DNA of 64,000 nucleotides, taken from positions 1,146,001 through 1,210,000 of the forward strand of contig NC_133028.1 of NCBI RefSeq assembly GCF_048771995.1, written 5' to 3'. The translations under genes and the position numbers were made by a program. This document shows positions 20,941 to 32,442 of this stretch, one piece after another (position 1 is the first letter of the stretch; each line of letters begins with the position of its first letter). This stretch comes from Taeniopygia guttata. Taxonomy: Eukaryota > Chordata > Aves > Passeriformes > Estrildidae. The notes below the pieces were generated by a model. The model was not told where the DNA came from and made no database searches. It was given only the letters and a program-made list of their open reading frames with translations.

Positions 20941-21769
20941 TTCCAGGTGTTCCCACGGAGCAGCTTCTCCGTGGGCACCACCAGGATTTGTGCCAGTGAG
21001 ATCAGGGAAAGGAGGTGACTTCTGTCATCTCTCCCCGGTTTTCCACAGGGCTTCCATGCAGGATTTAATCAATCCTGGGAAAATCAGTCCCGCTGGATCC
21101 CTCTCCCTACCTGTTTGGGTGGGAATTATCCCTGGGCTGGAGTGGATTTTCTCCAGGAAGAGCTGGAATCAAAACCATCCCGGAGTGTCAATCTGCAGTT
21201 CCTTCCCAAAGGATGGCTCCAAAGGTGTGGCCCTCCGCCACCTTCCCAGTGGAGCTGGAATATTTAGAGCCAGTCAGGAACATCTGAGCGAGTCCCAGCG
21301 TGGCTCTTCTGAACTCCGGGGTGGGAACCACCGATTTTGGGGGTCCTTGACTCCCAAAACGAAGGATTTGGGGAGGGAAAAGTCCTTTCATAAATCAAGC
21401 GTGGAGAACAAAGGGAGGGAACATGGGAAGCAGAGGGGAGACTTCCCTGTTTCTCGAGGAGCAGAAGAAGAGGGATGGGGATGGCAGCGTCGTTAAAGTG
21501 AAATCCTGACTGGAATGACAAAAGGAAAAGAAATTAAAGCCAGATTTGTTCCCCTGGGCCGGAGGAAGGAGGATCCCGTTGGATTTGTTCCTCCTTTCTT
21601 GTCTCCTTCAAAGCCAGGAGATCAATTGTGGGCCTTAATGAGAACCGTCTCGTGCCAGAGGTGGACAATGGAGCGGGACAGGGACATCCCGGGGATTTTA
21701 CAGCAGCTCGGAGCATTGGGATCCATCCCTGGAAGTGCCAGCCCGTCCTTGGGAGTGCCAGCCCATCGT

Positions 21770-22030
21770 CTCTGGACTTTGTGAGTATCCCGGTGCTGAG
21801 CCCGAGCGGGGAGCTCTGGTGGCAATTCCCAACTTCATCCCAGGGGATGGAGTGTCCGTGGGTCCAGCCTCGGTCCCACACCCACGCTGGGATCTGGAAA
21901 TTTGGGATCAGGACCTGGTTTTAAATCCCCCATCGCTGGGCCGTTGTGCTTTGTGAGTATCCCGGCGCTGAGCCCGAGTGGGGAACGCCAGCAGCAATTC
22001 CCATCCCTGATCCCGGATCTGGGAAAGCAT
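21770..22030. repeat. two-copy tandem duplication (~170 bp)
   Basis: GTGAGTATCCCGGTGCTGAG occurs at 21781 and again at 21954 (GTGAGTATCCCGGCGCTGAG), each followed by similar sequence. It directly precedes the 20-bp minisatellite. Confidence 0.7.
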
Positions 22031-22040
22031 CTTGGGCCTC

Positions 22041-22860
22041 CTGGAGACCCTCGAGGAGATGGGAATGGCCTCAAGGAAATGGGGATGGCCTCGAGGGGAC
22101 GGAAATGGCCTCGAGGGGATGGGGATGGCCTCGAGGGGACGGGAATGGCCTCGAGGGGATGGGAATGGCCTCAAGGGGATGGGAATGGCTTCGGGGAGAT
22201 GGGAATGGTCTCAAGGAAATGGGGATGGCCTCGAGGGGATGGGAATGGCCTCGAGGGGATGGGAATGGCCTCAAGGAAACGGGAATGGCCTCGAGGGGAT
22301 GGGAATGGCCTCAAGGAAATGGGGATGGCCTCAGGGAGATGGGAATGGCCTCGAGGGGATGGGAATGGCCTCGAGGGGATGGGAATGGCCTCAAGGAAAC
22401 GGGAATGGCCTCGAGGGGATGGGAATGGCCTCGAGGGGATGGGGATGGCCTCGAGGGGACGGGAATGGCCTCGAGGGGATGGGAATGGCCTCGAGGGGAC
22501 GGGAATGGCCTCGAGGGGATGGGAATGGCCTCAAGGAAATGGGGATGGCCTCAAGGAAATGGGGATGGCCTCGAGGGGATGGGAATGGCCTTGGGGAGAT
22601 GGGAATGGCCTCGAAGGGATGGGAATGGCCTCGGGGAGATGGGAATGGTCTCAAGGAAACGGGGATGGACTCAAGGAGATGGGAATGTCCTCAGGGATAT
22701 AGGAATGGTCTTAAGGAAATGGGAATGGCCTCAAGGAAACTGGGATGACCTTGGGGAGACAGGGATGGCCTCAGGGAGATGGGAATGGTCTCAAGAAGAT
22801 TGGAATGGCCTCAGGGCCACAGGGGCGGCCTCACGGAGTCGGGAACAGTTTCACAGTAAT
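22041..22860. repeat. 20-bp minisatellite, ~41 copies in perfect register
   Basis: The unit is GGGAATGGCCTCGAGGGGAT, varying to CTCAAGGAAAT and CTCGGGGAGAT. Every unit is exactly 20 bp across the array, with substitutions accumulating towards the right end. Open frames of 238-313 codons on the + strand are a consequence of the 60-bp (20-codon) periodicity. Confidence 0.93.
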
Positions 22861-23189
22861 GGGAAGCCTCGGGAAGCAGACACCTGACATCGAGGCCCCG
22901 TCTCCCACACCAAAGCAAGAAGGACACAACAGGGAGGATAAAATTCCCGATCATCCTGGGAATCATCCCCATCTCCCGCTCCATGGGCAGCAGCAGGAAC
23001 TGGGAGAACTTAGACACGTCCCGGCGCAGCGGAGCCTCCCAAATCCGCGCGGAGCCGCCTCTTCCGAGGCCTCCGCGCCGGACCCTGGGGATGAATCTTC
23101 TTTCAGAGCAAATTCTTTGCTCTGTCACCCGATCAGCCTCAATCCTGGAGCTCCAGCGGAGAGAGGGACCTTTCGGGGCAGGGGAGGGG

Positions 23190-23330
23190 GGAGGGCTCTG
23201 CTAATCACCCCAGGCTCCTAATGAATGCAAATGAGCTCTGGCCCAGGAGGTTTGTTCGAGGAGGAGCAGGTACATCCTCATTCCCAAATGTTAACAACTT
23301 CCTGCCCAGGTCCCAGATCCCTGGAAACCT
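23190..23330. promoter_or_regulatory. candidate regulatory block with octamer motif
   Basis: Holds CCTAATGAATGC overlapping a perfect octamer ATGCAAAT (23225-23232) and a GTTAACAAC site near 23290. Unique sequence; the function is inferred. Confidence 0.33.
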
Positions 23331-23454
23331 CTGGGGGAAGGATTCGTCCTGAGGTCTCCTCATCTGGAATGTCTGAGGCTCATTTGGGGATTTATTCAGG
23401 TTGAGGATGTTTAAAGAGGGCAACACCCTCGGTTATCCCACACCAGCACCCCAC

Positions 23455-23690
23455 TTATTCCTTAAAATCCTAATTTCCCTTCCCATCCTCAATCTGGGAT
23501 ATTCCTTGCAGGAAAATGAGGTTTGCCTCCTAGAAAATCTCCCAATTTCCCTTCCTGTCCTCAATCCAGGATATTCCATGCAGGAAAATGGGGATTTTCT
23601 CCTAAAAATCTCCTGGTTCCTCTTTCCATCCTCAATCTGGGATATCCCATGCAGAATAGTGGGTTTTGCCTTGTAGAAATCTTGAAAATG
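23455..23690. repeat. ~70-bp tandem repeat, three copies
   Basis: Units carry CCATCCTCAATCTGGGATAT followed by CC(T/A)TGCAGGAAAATG and a CTCCTAGAAAATCTCC segment. Confidence 0.8.
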
Positions 23691-23754
23691 GCTCGAACTA
23701 AATATGAATTTATTTCCCTGAGTTTTAACTGGGAGCACGGATCAATTTTGATTT

Positions 23755-23905
23755 TAAGGAAATTTTCCAAAGAAGAAATGAGGTTTCTGTGATTTTTCTT
23801 TAAATGAAAGGAAGCTTCTGTGAGTTTTCCCAAAAAGAATGGACATTTCTGAGTTTTGCAAAAAGGAAGGGTAGTTTCTGTGAGTTTTCCTGAAAGGAAA
23901 ACTAA
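23755..23905. repeat. ~45-bp tandem repeat, four copies
   Basis: Repeated TTTCTGTGAGTTTTCC followed by an A-rich segment. It is adjacent to the 70-bp repeat but of unrelated sequence. Confidence 0.7.
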
Positions 23906-23909
23906 ACTC

Positions 23910-26239
23910 TGTGAGGGGAATGGGAAAACCTCCCTGGAATTTGGTGATCCTAAGGATGACCTGGAGAAACCTTTCCGGTGTGTTTCGGGATGTGGAGCAA
24001 CACTCGGAGCCAGCATCAGCCAGGAGTGATATCCCAATTTATTCCATGGATTTCCATGGGGCCGTTGTGTTTCCTTGGATCCACGAGGCCCCATCAGTGG
24101 TTTGGAAGATCCAGAGTGGTTCTGTTGGAAAGGGGATGAAGGATTTCGGGAAGGAACGGAGCCGTGGTGCTTTCAGCTTCATTCCACATCCTTAAGGGAA
24201 GTGAAAAACTCCCCCAAATTTCCCAAAACTTCCCTAAACCAGGAAAAATTTGATCTGGAAAACTATTTTTTCTTCCTCTTCACCAATCTCTTCCTCACTC
24301 ACAAACTTCCCTCACTTTTATTCTGGGAATGGAGAAGAAAATACCTTCTTGCTTTGATAAAAATCCCACTTATTCCACATGGAACAGGCTCCCATTCCTT
24401 CCCAATCCCGCTTTTCTGGGCCACCTCTTGTCCTCGGGGGGCATCCTTGCTCCAGGGCCTCATTCCAGAGTTTTTTCCCTGTTTTTAAGGCTCTTTGGTC
24501 TGTGGGGTGGGTGGGGGGTCCCTCACCCAGGATGGGCCCAAAATTTTGGCTGTTTGAGCCAAAAAAAAAAGGGTAATTTAAAAAAGATCCCAAAGGAAAA
24601 GTGGAATTTTGGGAGTTCTTCAGGAAAGAGGAGCCCTGGGCTGGTGTTCAAGGGCACCCAGCCCTTTGCTTTGGCAGCAAATCCCACCTGGAATTTCCTC
24701 TGGATGAGGTTGGCATTTGGGGCTTGGCTTCTTTCCTTTCTTTCCTCATCCCTTTTCCCTGTTTTCCAAATGTGTTCGGCAAGGAAAACTGTTGGGATTC
24801 AGGGATGAGCGGAGCCATGGGCAGGTGAAACAGGCTCGGCTCCAGCCTTGAATCCCTGCCCCACAAACGCTCCTGGGATTTAAAACCTCTTTTTCCAAGG
24901 ATTTTGGGATGAGTTGGGAAGAGGGATGGGAGCAGAGAGGTGGAAATCTCCACCACAGGGAGAAGGAGGGAAATTCAGGATAATGGGATAAATCCCAGCC
25001 CTCTTCTCAGGGAGAAAATCCTGGATTTGGAGAGAACAAACATTGGGATATTCCAATTCTGTAGGTCCTTGGAGTTGCCTCCTCATCCAGGTTTTATATT
25101 CAAATATTTGGGATATAAATAACGTTTTAACCACAAGTCCAATATCCCATTTTTAAAAATATACGTGGATATTTTATCCATGGATTTCCCCATCTTGCAT
25201 TCCCTGGAATTTTGTGTTGGGATGAAGGGTGAAAATTCCCTAGGATTTATTTTCTTTCTGGAGTAGGGGAAAGTGGTTCTCATTGTGCCTTTGGAATTTT
25301 CTCCATGGCCTGGAGAAGAGTGGAGGCTGGAATCTCGCGAGGATGCACAAATCCCAAATTTTTTGGGAATTGTTGGGAGATCCAGGCCAGGGGAAAGCTG
25401 GATGGGTTGGGAAAAGCACTGAAATTTGGGAGGATGACTTTGCTGGTAGCAGATTTAAAAAAAAAGAAGGAAGATTGTTGGGAAAACCAGGATAAATTCC
25501 CAGGTAGTGGTGGCAGGTTGGGATTTAAAGGAGATTTTTTTTGTGGGGAATGTTTGGCAGAGAAAGGGAGATCAAATAAATGATCTGAACTAAATAAATA
25601 ATTTAAAAAAATTTAAAAGGGGATACTCAGGAAAAGGATCTCTTCTTCCTGAGGAGACTTCCAAACTAAGAGACCTTAAGGAAAAACTCTGGATAACTGG
25701 GATTATTTGCAGAAAATATTCCCAGTTCCATCACTGCTCATCCAACACAGAAGTGAGGGGAAATCCTGCCAAATTCTCCTAATTGGGAAAAAAAGAATGG
25801 GAACAGAAGCTCAAAACTTTCCCTGTGCAGCCCCCACGGAGATTTCTGTTGGGAATTTGGGATTTGGGATGCTCCAAGGGGATTGTTGCCTTGGGATTGG
25901 GTTTGGAGGAGGAATTGAAGGAATTTAGGGAGGAAAGAGGCTGAGAGTGGCCACAAATTGCAGGAAAAGGGATTGGGAATAAATTTGGTTGGGCTCCATT
26001 TATCGTGAAGTCCCAAACTGGAATTAAACCCCCCCAGAGTAAAATCCCACTGAAACCCAGCAGGAAAATCCCATTTTTAGAGGGATTTCTTTGGATTTGG
26101 GTTGGGCTGTCCCTGGAGCATCTTCTCGAGGGCCCATTCGGAGTTGGGGTTGGAGCAGCCCCAGCCCGGCCGCTTTTGGATTTTTAAGAGATCAGAAGTT
26201 GAGTTTTGGGGTTTTGGCGGGATTTTAATGGGGTTTTAG
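23910..26239. other. intergenic stretch without recognised features
   Basis: Mostly unique moderate-AT DNA. No exon, RNA gene or transposon fragment could be recognised on either strand. Confidence 0.45.
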
Positions 26240-26905
26240 TGGGGTTTTTCCACGGCTCTGCCACATTCCCCCCTCCGGCGGCGCCTGGAGCAGGCCCAAG
26301 GCGCGTCCGCGTTCCTCGGGAAAAGGCGGATGCACAAAAAGGGGGAATATCAAAATGATCTCGTTTCTGTCTCTCCTCGGTCTCCCGTGGAACAAAGGAC
26401 AGATGGGAACAAGAAAGGAAGGAAAAAAGCATCACCTGTTCCCATCCAGTCCTGGAGCGATCCGGTCATTATCTCGGAGCTTCACATTTCCAAAGGGGCT
26501 TCATTTTCCTTTGAAACACTGGCATTTTGTTAAAAAAAAAAAAAAAAAGAAAAAAAAAAGAAGAAGAAAAACAAAAAAAACCCGAAGAAAAAACCTGAAT
26601 TTGGTCATTCCGACCCCCACGCACCCCCGCAATCCAAAGGGATTTTCCGTGCTTTTCCCCACAGCCCCGAGTTTAACACCTGGGAAAAGAAAGTGGGAAG
26701 GAAATCCAAGGAAAAGAGAAAGAAAGGCCCCCCCAAGGGCGGCTTTTCCCGATCTGCATCCGACAAAAGCCTTTGGTTTTCTGTCATTCTTTTCATTTCC
26801 TTGCTGGCTCCCCCAATTGTCAAAGCCCTCAAGAAAATGCACTTTAGCTCTTTGTCCCCAAATGTAATTTGATAAACTCCAGGCAGAAACATTTGGGTTT
26901 CGGAG
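26240..26905. promoter_or_regulatory. candidate conserved enhancer-like block
   Basis: Repeat-free apart from an A-rich run at 26531-26580. Sites include a SOX-type AACAAAGG at 26391-26398 beside CAGATGG, CATTATCTC near 26467, CCTTTGAAA near 26509, CAATTGTCAAAG near 26813 and ATGTAATTTGATAAAC near 26862. It is flanked on the right by the homopurine tract. Confidence 0.38.
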
Positions 26906-26914
26906 GCTTTTCAG

Positions 26915-27530
26915 AAAAAAACAAAAAAAAAAAAGGAAAAAAAAGGTAAAAAAAGTGTGGAAAAAGGGGGGAAAATAAGAGGGGAAAAGGGGAAAAAAAG
27001 AGGGGGGAAAAGGGAAAATTAGAGTGGGGAAAATGAGAGAAAATGGGGGGAAAAAGAAGAAAAATGAGGGGGGAAAGGAGAGGAAAGTAGGGGGAAATGA
27101 TCAAATAATGAAGGGGGAAAAGATAAAGGAGAAAAAGAAGAATAAAAGAAGGGAGAAATGAGGGGGAAATAAGAAAAAAGGCGATGAGGGAGAAAAAGAA
27201 GAATAAAAAGAAGAGAGAAAAAGAATAATAAAAAGAAGGGAGAAAATGAAGGGGAGAAGGAGGGGAAATAAGGAAAAAAGAAAAATAGATAAAGGGGAAA
27301 AGAAGACGGAAAAGAAGGGACAAAATGAGGAGGAAAAAGAAGAAAGAAAAAGGGGATTAAGGAGAATAAAGAAAAGAAGGGACAAAAATTACAGAGAGGA
27401 AAGGGGAAAATATTTTTTTAAAAAGAGAAGAAGGGGAAAAAGGAATGAAAATAAGATTAAAAAAAAAAAAAAAAAAAGAAGGACAAGAGGGATAAAAAAG
27501 GGAAAAAGAAAGAAAACCCCCAGGAGGGGT
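26915..27530. repeat. ~600-bp homopurine tract
   Basis: The + strand is almost entirely A and G (AAAAGGGGGAAA, GAAGAAGAAAA and so on), with only scattered T and very few C. Such tracts can adopt triplex (H-DNA) structures. No coding content: the frames read Lys/Arg/Glu on + or Phe/Ser/Leu on -. Confidence 0.9.
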
Positions 27531-27699
27531 AAAAGTGGGGGAGTCCCTATTGAAGAATCTCTTGGAGCCTTTGGAATTTAAAAAGCGGGATTTTGGGAGC
27601 GGGGTGATGGAGCCAATGCCGAAGTCTCGGGGAGGGAAGCTTGACATTGTCATCATCCCTAAATCCTTGGGAATCCTCATTTTCCAGCGGCACTTTCCC

Positions 27700-27810
27700 C
27701 CCTGTGGGCGGGGACCACCGCGGCTCCCACGCTATAAAACGCTCCGGGTTTTCCCGGGAGTGGGAAGCGGCCGCCGGGGCCAACTTGGACTTGGAGGTTG
27801 GGTGAGTGGC
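27700..27810 (+). promoter_or_regulatory. promoter-like cluster: GC box, TATA box, splice donor
   Basis: GGGCGG at 27706-27711, TATAAA at 27733-27738 (within CTATAAAACG), CpG-rich sequence at the expected start region, and a GTGAGT donor at 27802-27807. The order and spacing fit a short first exon of about 40 nt. No downstream coding exon was found, so the product, if any, may be a noncoding RNA. Confidence 0.3.
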
Positions 27811-28204
27811 GAAAATAATCCGGATTTTCTTCCCGGGGATTTTTCCCGATGGGGGTTTGCGGTTTGGGATGCTGCCGCATCAAATCGCGCCCGAAATCCT
27901 GGAATATCCGCGGCGCTTCCCACGGGATTTCCCAAGGGGGTGGTTGTTGTTTGTTCATCCAGAGGGTGGGAAAAGCGGTGATGACAATTCCTAAATTTCG
28001 GTGCAGGGGTGGAAAAGCACCTGGTTTGAAAAATATCTCAAACGAGGAATGAGGGCCTATTCCCAGCTGCGGGAATGGTGGAATTCCGCTTCCAGCGGGA
28101 AAAGCGGTTCCCGAAACCCCGGCAGAGTTTTGGGGGGGAAAAGAGCAAAATTGAGGAAGGAGCAAAAATTGATTAGGAAGTTTGGGGAGGGGGGAGATAA
28201 TGGG

Positions 28205-28400
28205 AAGAAGTTGGAATTTGGCTGCAAATAATTCCAGTGGGGGGCTTGGGTGCAAAAAAATTCCATCTGGAAGTTTGGCTGCAAAAAAAATTCAGGTTGA
28301 AAGTCTGGATGTAAAAATTCCAAGTTGAGGGTTTGGATGAAAAAAAAAAATTCCAGTTGGATATTTGGGAAGAAAAATTCAATAAAATTGGAGGAGGAGT
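28205..28400. repeat. ~35-bp minisatellite, about five copies
   Basis: Units of GTTTGG(C/A)TG(C/A)AAAAAAAATTCCA(G/T)(T/C)TGGA with variable A-run lengths. Confidence 0.75.
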
Positions 28401-28424
28401 TTAAAAATGAAATATTTTTGGATA

Positions 28425-28525
28425 TACATCCCTGGGATTGTGGAAGTTGTCCCTGCCCAGGGCACGGGGTGGGATTGGGATGTTTAAGGTCACTTCCAAT
28501 CTGCAATTCCCTGATTTTCATGTCA
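28425..28525 (+). mobile_element. CR1 LINE 3' end
   Basis: Sense fragment: GGAAGTTGTCCCTGCCCAGG, TGTTTAAGGTCACTTCCAA, ATTCCCTGATT. Confidence 0.6.
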
Positions 28526-28689
28526 GGGTTGGGATGGGTTTTCCCTGCTCCTCATTATCAGCCTGGAAGGGGCAGAGGTTCAAATCCAAAGGGGCTGGAG
28601 CTGGGATTCCCCTGGAATGTAAAATTCCCTGGATTCTGCCCTCCCGAGCTTCACGTCTGCAGGTGGATGAGAGCGGGAAAGGAGCTTGT

Positions 28690-28860
28690 GGTGCATCCCT
28701 ATAATTAAATCAGCTCGGAAACCGTTAATTAATATTAATTAATGGAAATAAACCCCACAATCAAAGCGAAAAAAATGGGATCAACATTCCTAATGGATCG
28801 TTATCAGGAAATCCTGGCTGGGAAATGAAAGATATTTGGATGAATTAGGTTTTTTTTTTA
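28690..28860. promoter_or_regulatory. AT-rich candidate element with 18-bp perfect palindrome
   Basis: Contains TTAATTAATATTAATTAA at 28725-28742, a perfect palindrome made of four overlapping TTAAT homeodomain cores. It is followed by AATCAAAGCG, CCTAATGG and CGTTATCAGG. Unique sequence. Confidence 0.35.
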
Positions 28861-30230
28861 GTTATATTTTTGAAATTACATACAAGATGAGGTTAAAAAA
28901 AAAAAAAACAACCTGAAAATTCCAACTCTGCCTTCCAAGTTTTTCCCAGTTTCCCCTTCGGGAATGTTTTGCCTGGATAAGGAAAGGGGGAATTGGGGTT
29001 TGGAAAAAAAAAAAAAAAAAGGAAAGGATATGAGGAAGACTCAGAGAAATAAATGATGATTTTAGAAGGGATTTTGGGAAAAGAAAAAAAAAAAAAAGAA
29101 GGAATTAAAAAGGAATATTACCTGGAAGCGCCTCTGGAATTTTCTCAGGGAATCCAATCTGTCTGCGCGGCCGAGAGGGCGCAGCTGCCTGTGCCAGGGA
29201 GCGGAAAACAGGGAAGGAAAATTCCCAGTGGGAGAGACTCCAGCACTTCTTTTGGGATGCCCTGGGAAGGCAGAGCTCCCCCGGGTTCCCTGGGAATGAG
29301 GAAATCCCGGGAATGCTGCTCCGGGCACAACCTCCGGGACTCTCTGCTGCTCTCTCCAGCTGGAATCGAACAGCACTGGGATTTCCAGGAGCTGCAGGGA
29401 GAGCATTGCCCACTCCTGGCACGGCAAATCCCAGGAAATTTGGGAAAAAAGGGAATTTTGCCGCTTTGTGGCCCAGGCAGAGGGAGAGCCTGGAGGGAGC
29501 TTTTCCTCCTGGCACCGGAATTCCCTGTTTTCCCCAAGGTAGGAATTCAGGGTCTCGTTTGTGTCGCAAAATTGGACTCTGGGATCCAGCCCCGTGGGAA
29601 AAGCGGGATTGAATCCCGGGATTTGGGAGTGGTTCAGCCCCAAACCCATCCTGGGGGATGAGATCCCGGCATTCCCATTCCCAAAGGGAAATCCGGCGGT
29701 GCCGTGGCCCCTTTTCCCTCTGGAATTGTCGCTCCCCCGGTGCTTTCTCCACCCCATTTGCGATGTCCCGGCCCCTTGGCTTTGTTTGGGGATGATAAAA
29801 TTCCCCAGGCTCCAGGAAAAGTTGGGAATGCCGCGGCTGCATCCCCACGGACCCGGCTTCAGCTCCGGGTCCAACCTTGGAAAACCTGGATTTATCTCCA
29901 GAGGGTGGGAATCTGCTCCAAAAAAAACCCTTTTAACCCCACAAATATTTAATTTTTTTTAGGCTTTCCCACTTTCTCCTTGAATTCCCGGTAGTAGGAA
30001 AAGAAATATTGGGAATTTCCATAAAATTCTTATGGAATTCCGAGCTGGTGGCTCGTTCCTGCCCCTTTCCCTGCTCCTCGGAAGGGCTTTTCCACACACT
30101 TGGAAAGATTTTGGGACAGGAATTCTGCTGCTTTGGGGAGGCCAAGAGCATCCCCGGGATGGATTTTTCCATGGAAAAGGAAGGAGGAGGGAAGGCCTCC
30201 TTGCTGGGAATTCCAGGGGTGTTTTCCACT
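28861..30230. other. intergenic stretch with A-runs only
   Basis: Contains poly(A) runs near 28894, 29005 and 29084. The rest is unique DNA without recognised exon, RNA gene or transposon. Confidence 0.45.
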
Positions 30231-30234
30231 GGGG

Positions 30235-31515
30235 TCAGGGATCGTTTTGGGAAGGAGTTTTGGGAAGGGGTTTCCCAAGTGAGGGGTTTGGAGCAGGAAT
30301 TTTGGGAAGATGCTTTGGGGAAGGGCTTCAGGAAGTGTTGGGAAGGTTTTTGGGGAAGGAATTTTGGGAAGGCGTGAGGTGCCTGGGGCAGGTGTTTTGG
30401 GAACAATCTTTGGGAACAGTTTTTGGGAACAATCTTTGGGAACAGTTTTTGGGAACAATCTTTGGGAACAGTTTTTGGGAAGACGCTTTGGGAACAGTTT
30501 TTGGGAACAATCTTTGGGAACAGTTTTTGGGAACAATCTTTGGGAACAGTTTTTGGGAAAACACTTTGGGAACAGTTTTTGGGAACAACCTTTGGGAACA
30601 GTTTTTGGGAAAACGCTTTGGGAACAGTTTTTGGGAATAATCTTTGGGAACAGTTTTTGGGAAAACACTTTGGGTTGGCATTTTGGGAAGGTGCATTGGG
30701 AGCGTGTGAGGTGCTTTGGGAAGATCCTTTTGGGAATCACTTCCAGCAAGAATTTTGGGAAGATATTTTGGGAAGGGGCTTCAGGAAGATGCTTTGGGAA
30801 GGGGAGCTGGGACAGCGCGAGGTGCTCTGGGAGCCACTTGGGACAAATATTTTGGGAAGACGCCATGGGAAGGGGCTCTGAAAAAGTATTTGGGGAAGGT
30901 ATTTCAGGAAATTTTTTTGGGAATGTTTTTTGGGACGGAGCTTTGGGATGGGGAGATGCGTGTGAGAGATGCAGGAAGAGGCTTTGGGAAGGCTTTTTGG
31001 GAATGTTTTTCAGGAAGGTTTTGCAGGATGGGGAGATTTGTGTGAGAGGTTCAGGAAGAGGATTTGGGAAGGTTTGTTAGGAAGGTATTTTGGGAGAGTT
31101 TTTTGGGAATATTTTTCAGGAAGGTTTTGTGGGATGGGCAAATGTGTGTGAGATATTCAAGAAGCTGCTTTGGGAATGTTTTTTGGGAATGTTTTTCAGG
31201 AAGGCTTTGCAGCATGGGAAGATTTGTGTGAGAGATTCAGGAAGAGGCTTTGGGAATGTTTTTTGGGAATGTTTTTCAGGAAGGCTTTGCAGGATGGGGA
31301 GATTTCTGTGAGAGATTCGGGAAGAGGCTTTGGGAAGGTTTTTTGGGAATGTTTTTCGGGAAGGTTTTTTGGGAATTTTTTCAGGAAGGCTTTGCAGGAT
31401 GGGGAGATTTCTGTGAGACATTCAGGAAGAGGCTTTGGGAAGGTTTTTTGGGAAGGTTTTTTGGGAATGTTTTTCGGGAAGAGGCTTTGGGAAGGTTTTT
31501 TGGGAAGACGCTTTG
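30235..31515. repeat. TTTGGGAA minisatellite complex
   Basis: Built from TTTTGGGAA elements. In 30395-30670 the unit is about 24 bp (TTGGGAACAATC or TTTGGGAACAGT). From about 30940 to 31510 longer units of ~80-100 bp combine GATTCAGGAAGAGGCTTTGG, GGAATGTTTTTCAGGAAGGC and TTTGCAGGATGGGGAGAT. Both derive from the same core. Confidence 0.9.
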
Positions 31516-31560
31516 GAGAAGCGATCGGGGCCGAGCCCGGGGACACCCAGTGAGGAGGAG

Positions 31561-32442
31561 GAGGCGGGACAGGAGGGGACATTGAAGGGGACAGGAGGGG
31601 ACGGGGAAGGGGACAGGGGAGGGGACAGGTGAGGGGACATGGAGGGGACAGGAGGGGACAGGGGAGAGGACATTGAAGGGGACAGGAGGGGACAATGATG
31701 GGACAGGAGGGGACAATGAGGGGACATTGAAGAGGACAGGGGAGGGGACATTGAAGGGGACAGGGGAGGGGACAGGAGGGAACTTTGAAGGGGACAGGGG
31801 ACGGGACATTGAAGGGGACAGGGGAGGGGACATTGAAGGGGACAAGAGAGGGGACATTAAAGGGGACATTGAAGGGGACAGGAGGGGACAGGGAGGGGAC
31901 ATTGAAGGGGATAGGGGACGGAATATTGAAGGGGACAAGGGAGGGGACATTGAAGGGGACAGGGAGGGGACGTTGAAGGGGACAGGGGAGGGGACAGGAG
32001 GGGACAAGGAGGGAACATTGAAGGGGACAGGGAGGGGACGTTGAAGGGGACAGGGAGGGGACAGGTGAGGGGACATTGAAAGTGACAGGGAGGGGACATT
32101 GAAGGGGCAGGGGACGGGACATTGAAGGGGACAGGGAGGGAACATTGAAGGGGACAGGAGAGGGGACATTGAAGGGGACAGGAGGGGACAAGGAGGGGAC
32201 AGGGGACGGGACATTGAAGAGGACAGGAGAGGGGACATTGAAGGGGACAGGGAGGGGACATTAAACGGGACAAGGGAGGGGACAATGAGGGGACATTGAA
32301 GGGGATAGAGGAGAGGACAGGAGGGGACAGGGAAGGGAGAGGAGGGGATATTGAAGGGGACAGGGAGGTGACATTGAAGGGGACAGGGGAGGGGACATTG
32401 AAGGGGACAGGGAGGGGACAGGGGAGGGGACAGGAGGGGACA
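31561..32442. repeat. GGGGACA minisatellite, G-quadruplex prone
   Basis: Units of ~17-35 bp such as GGGGACATTGAAGGGGACAG and GGGGACAGGGGAGGGGACAG. Runs of four G separated by 1-5 bases recur across nearly 900 bp on the + strand. Confidence 0.92.

Noticed and set aside
21902-22887. Open frames of 238-313 codons rich in Gly, Met and Trp
   Set aside because: Direct translation of the 20-bp minisatellite in three frames; no independent sign of coding.
30030-32191. Long frames rich in FWE, FPK or SPPC on both strands
   Set aside because: They translate the TTTGGGAA and GGGGACA arrays; composition follows the repeat and not a protein family.
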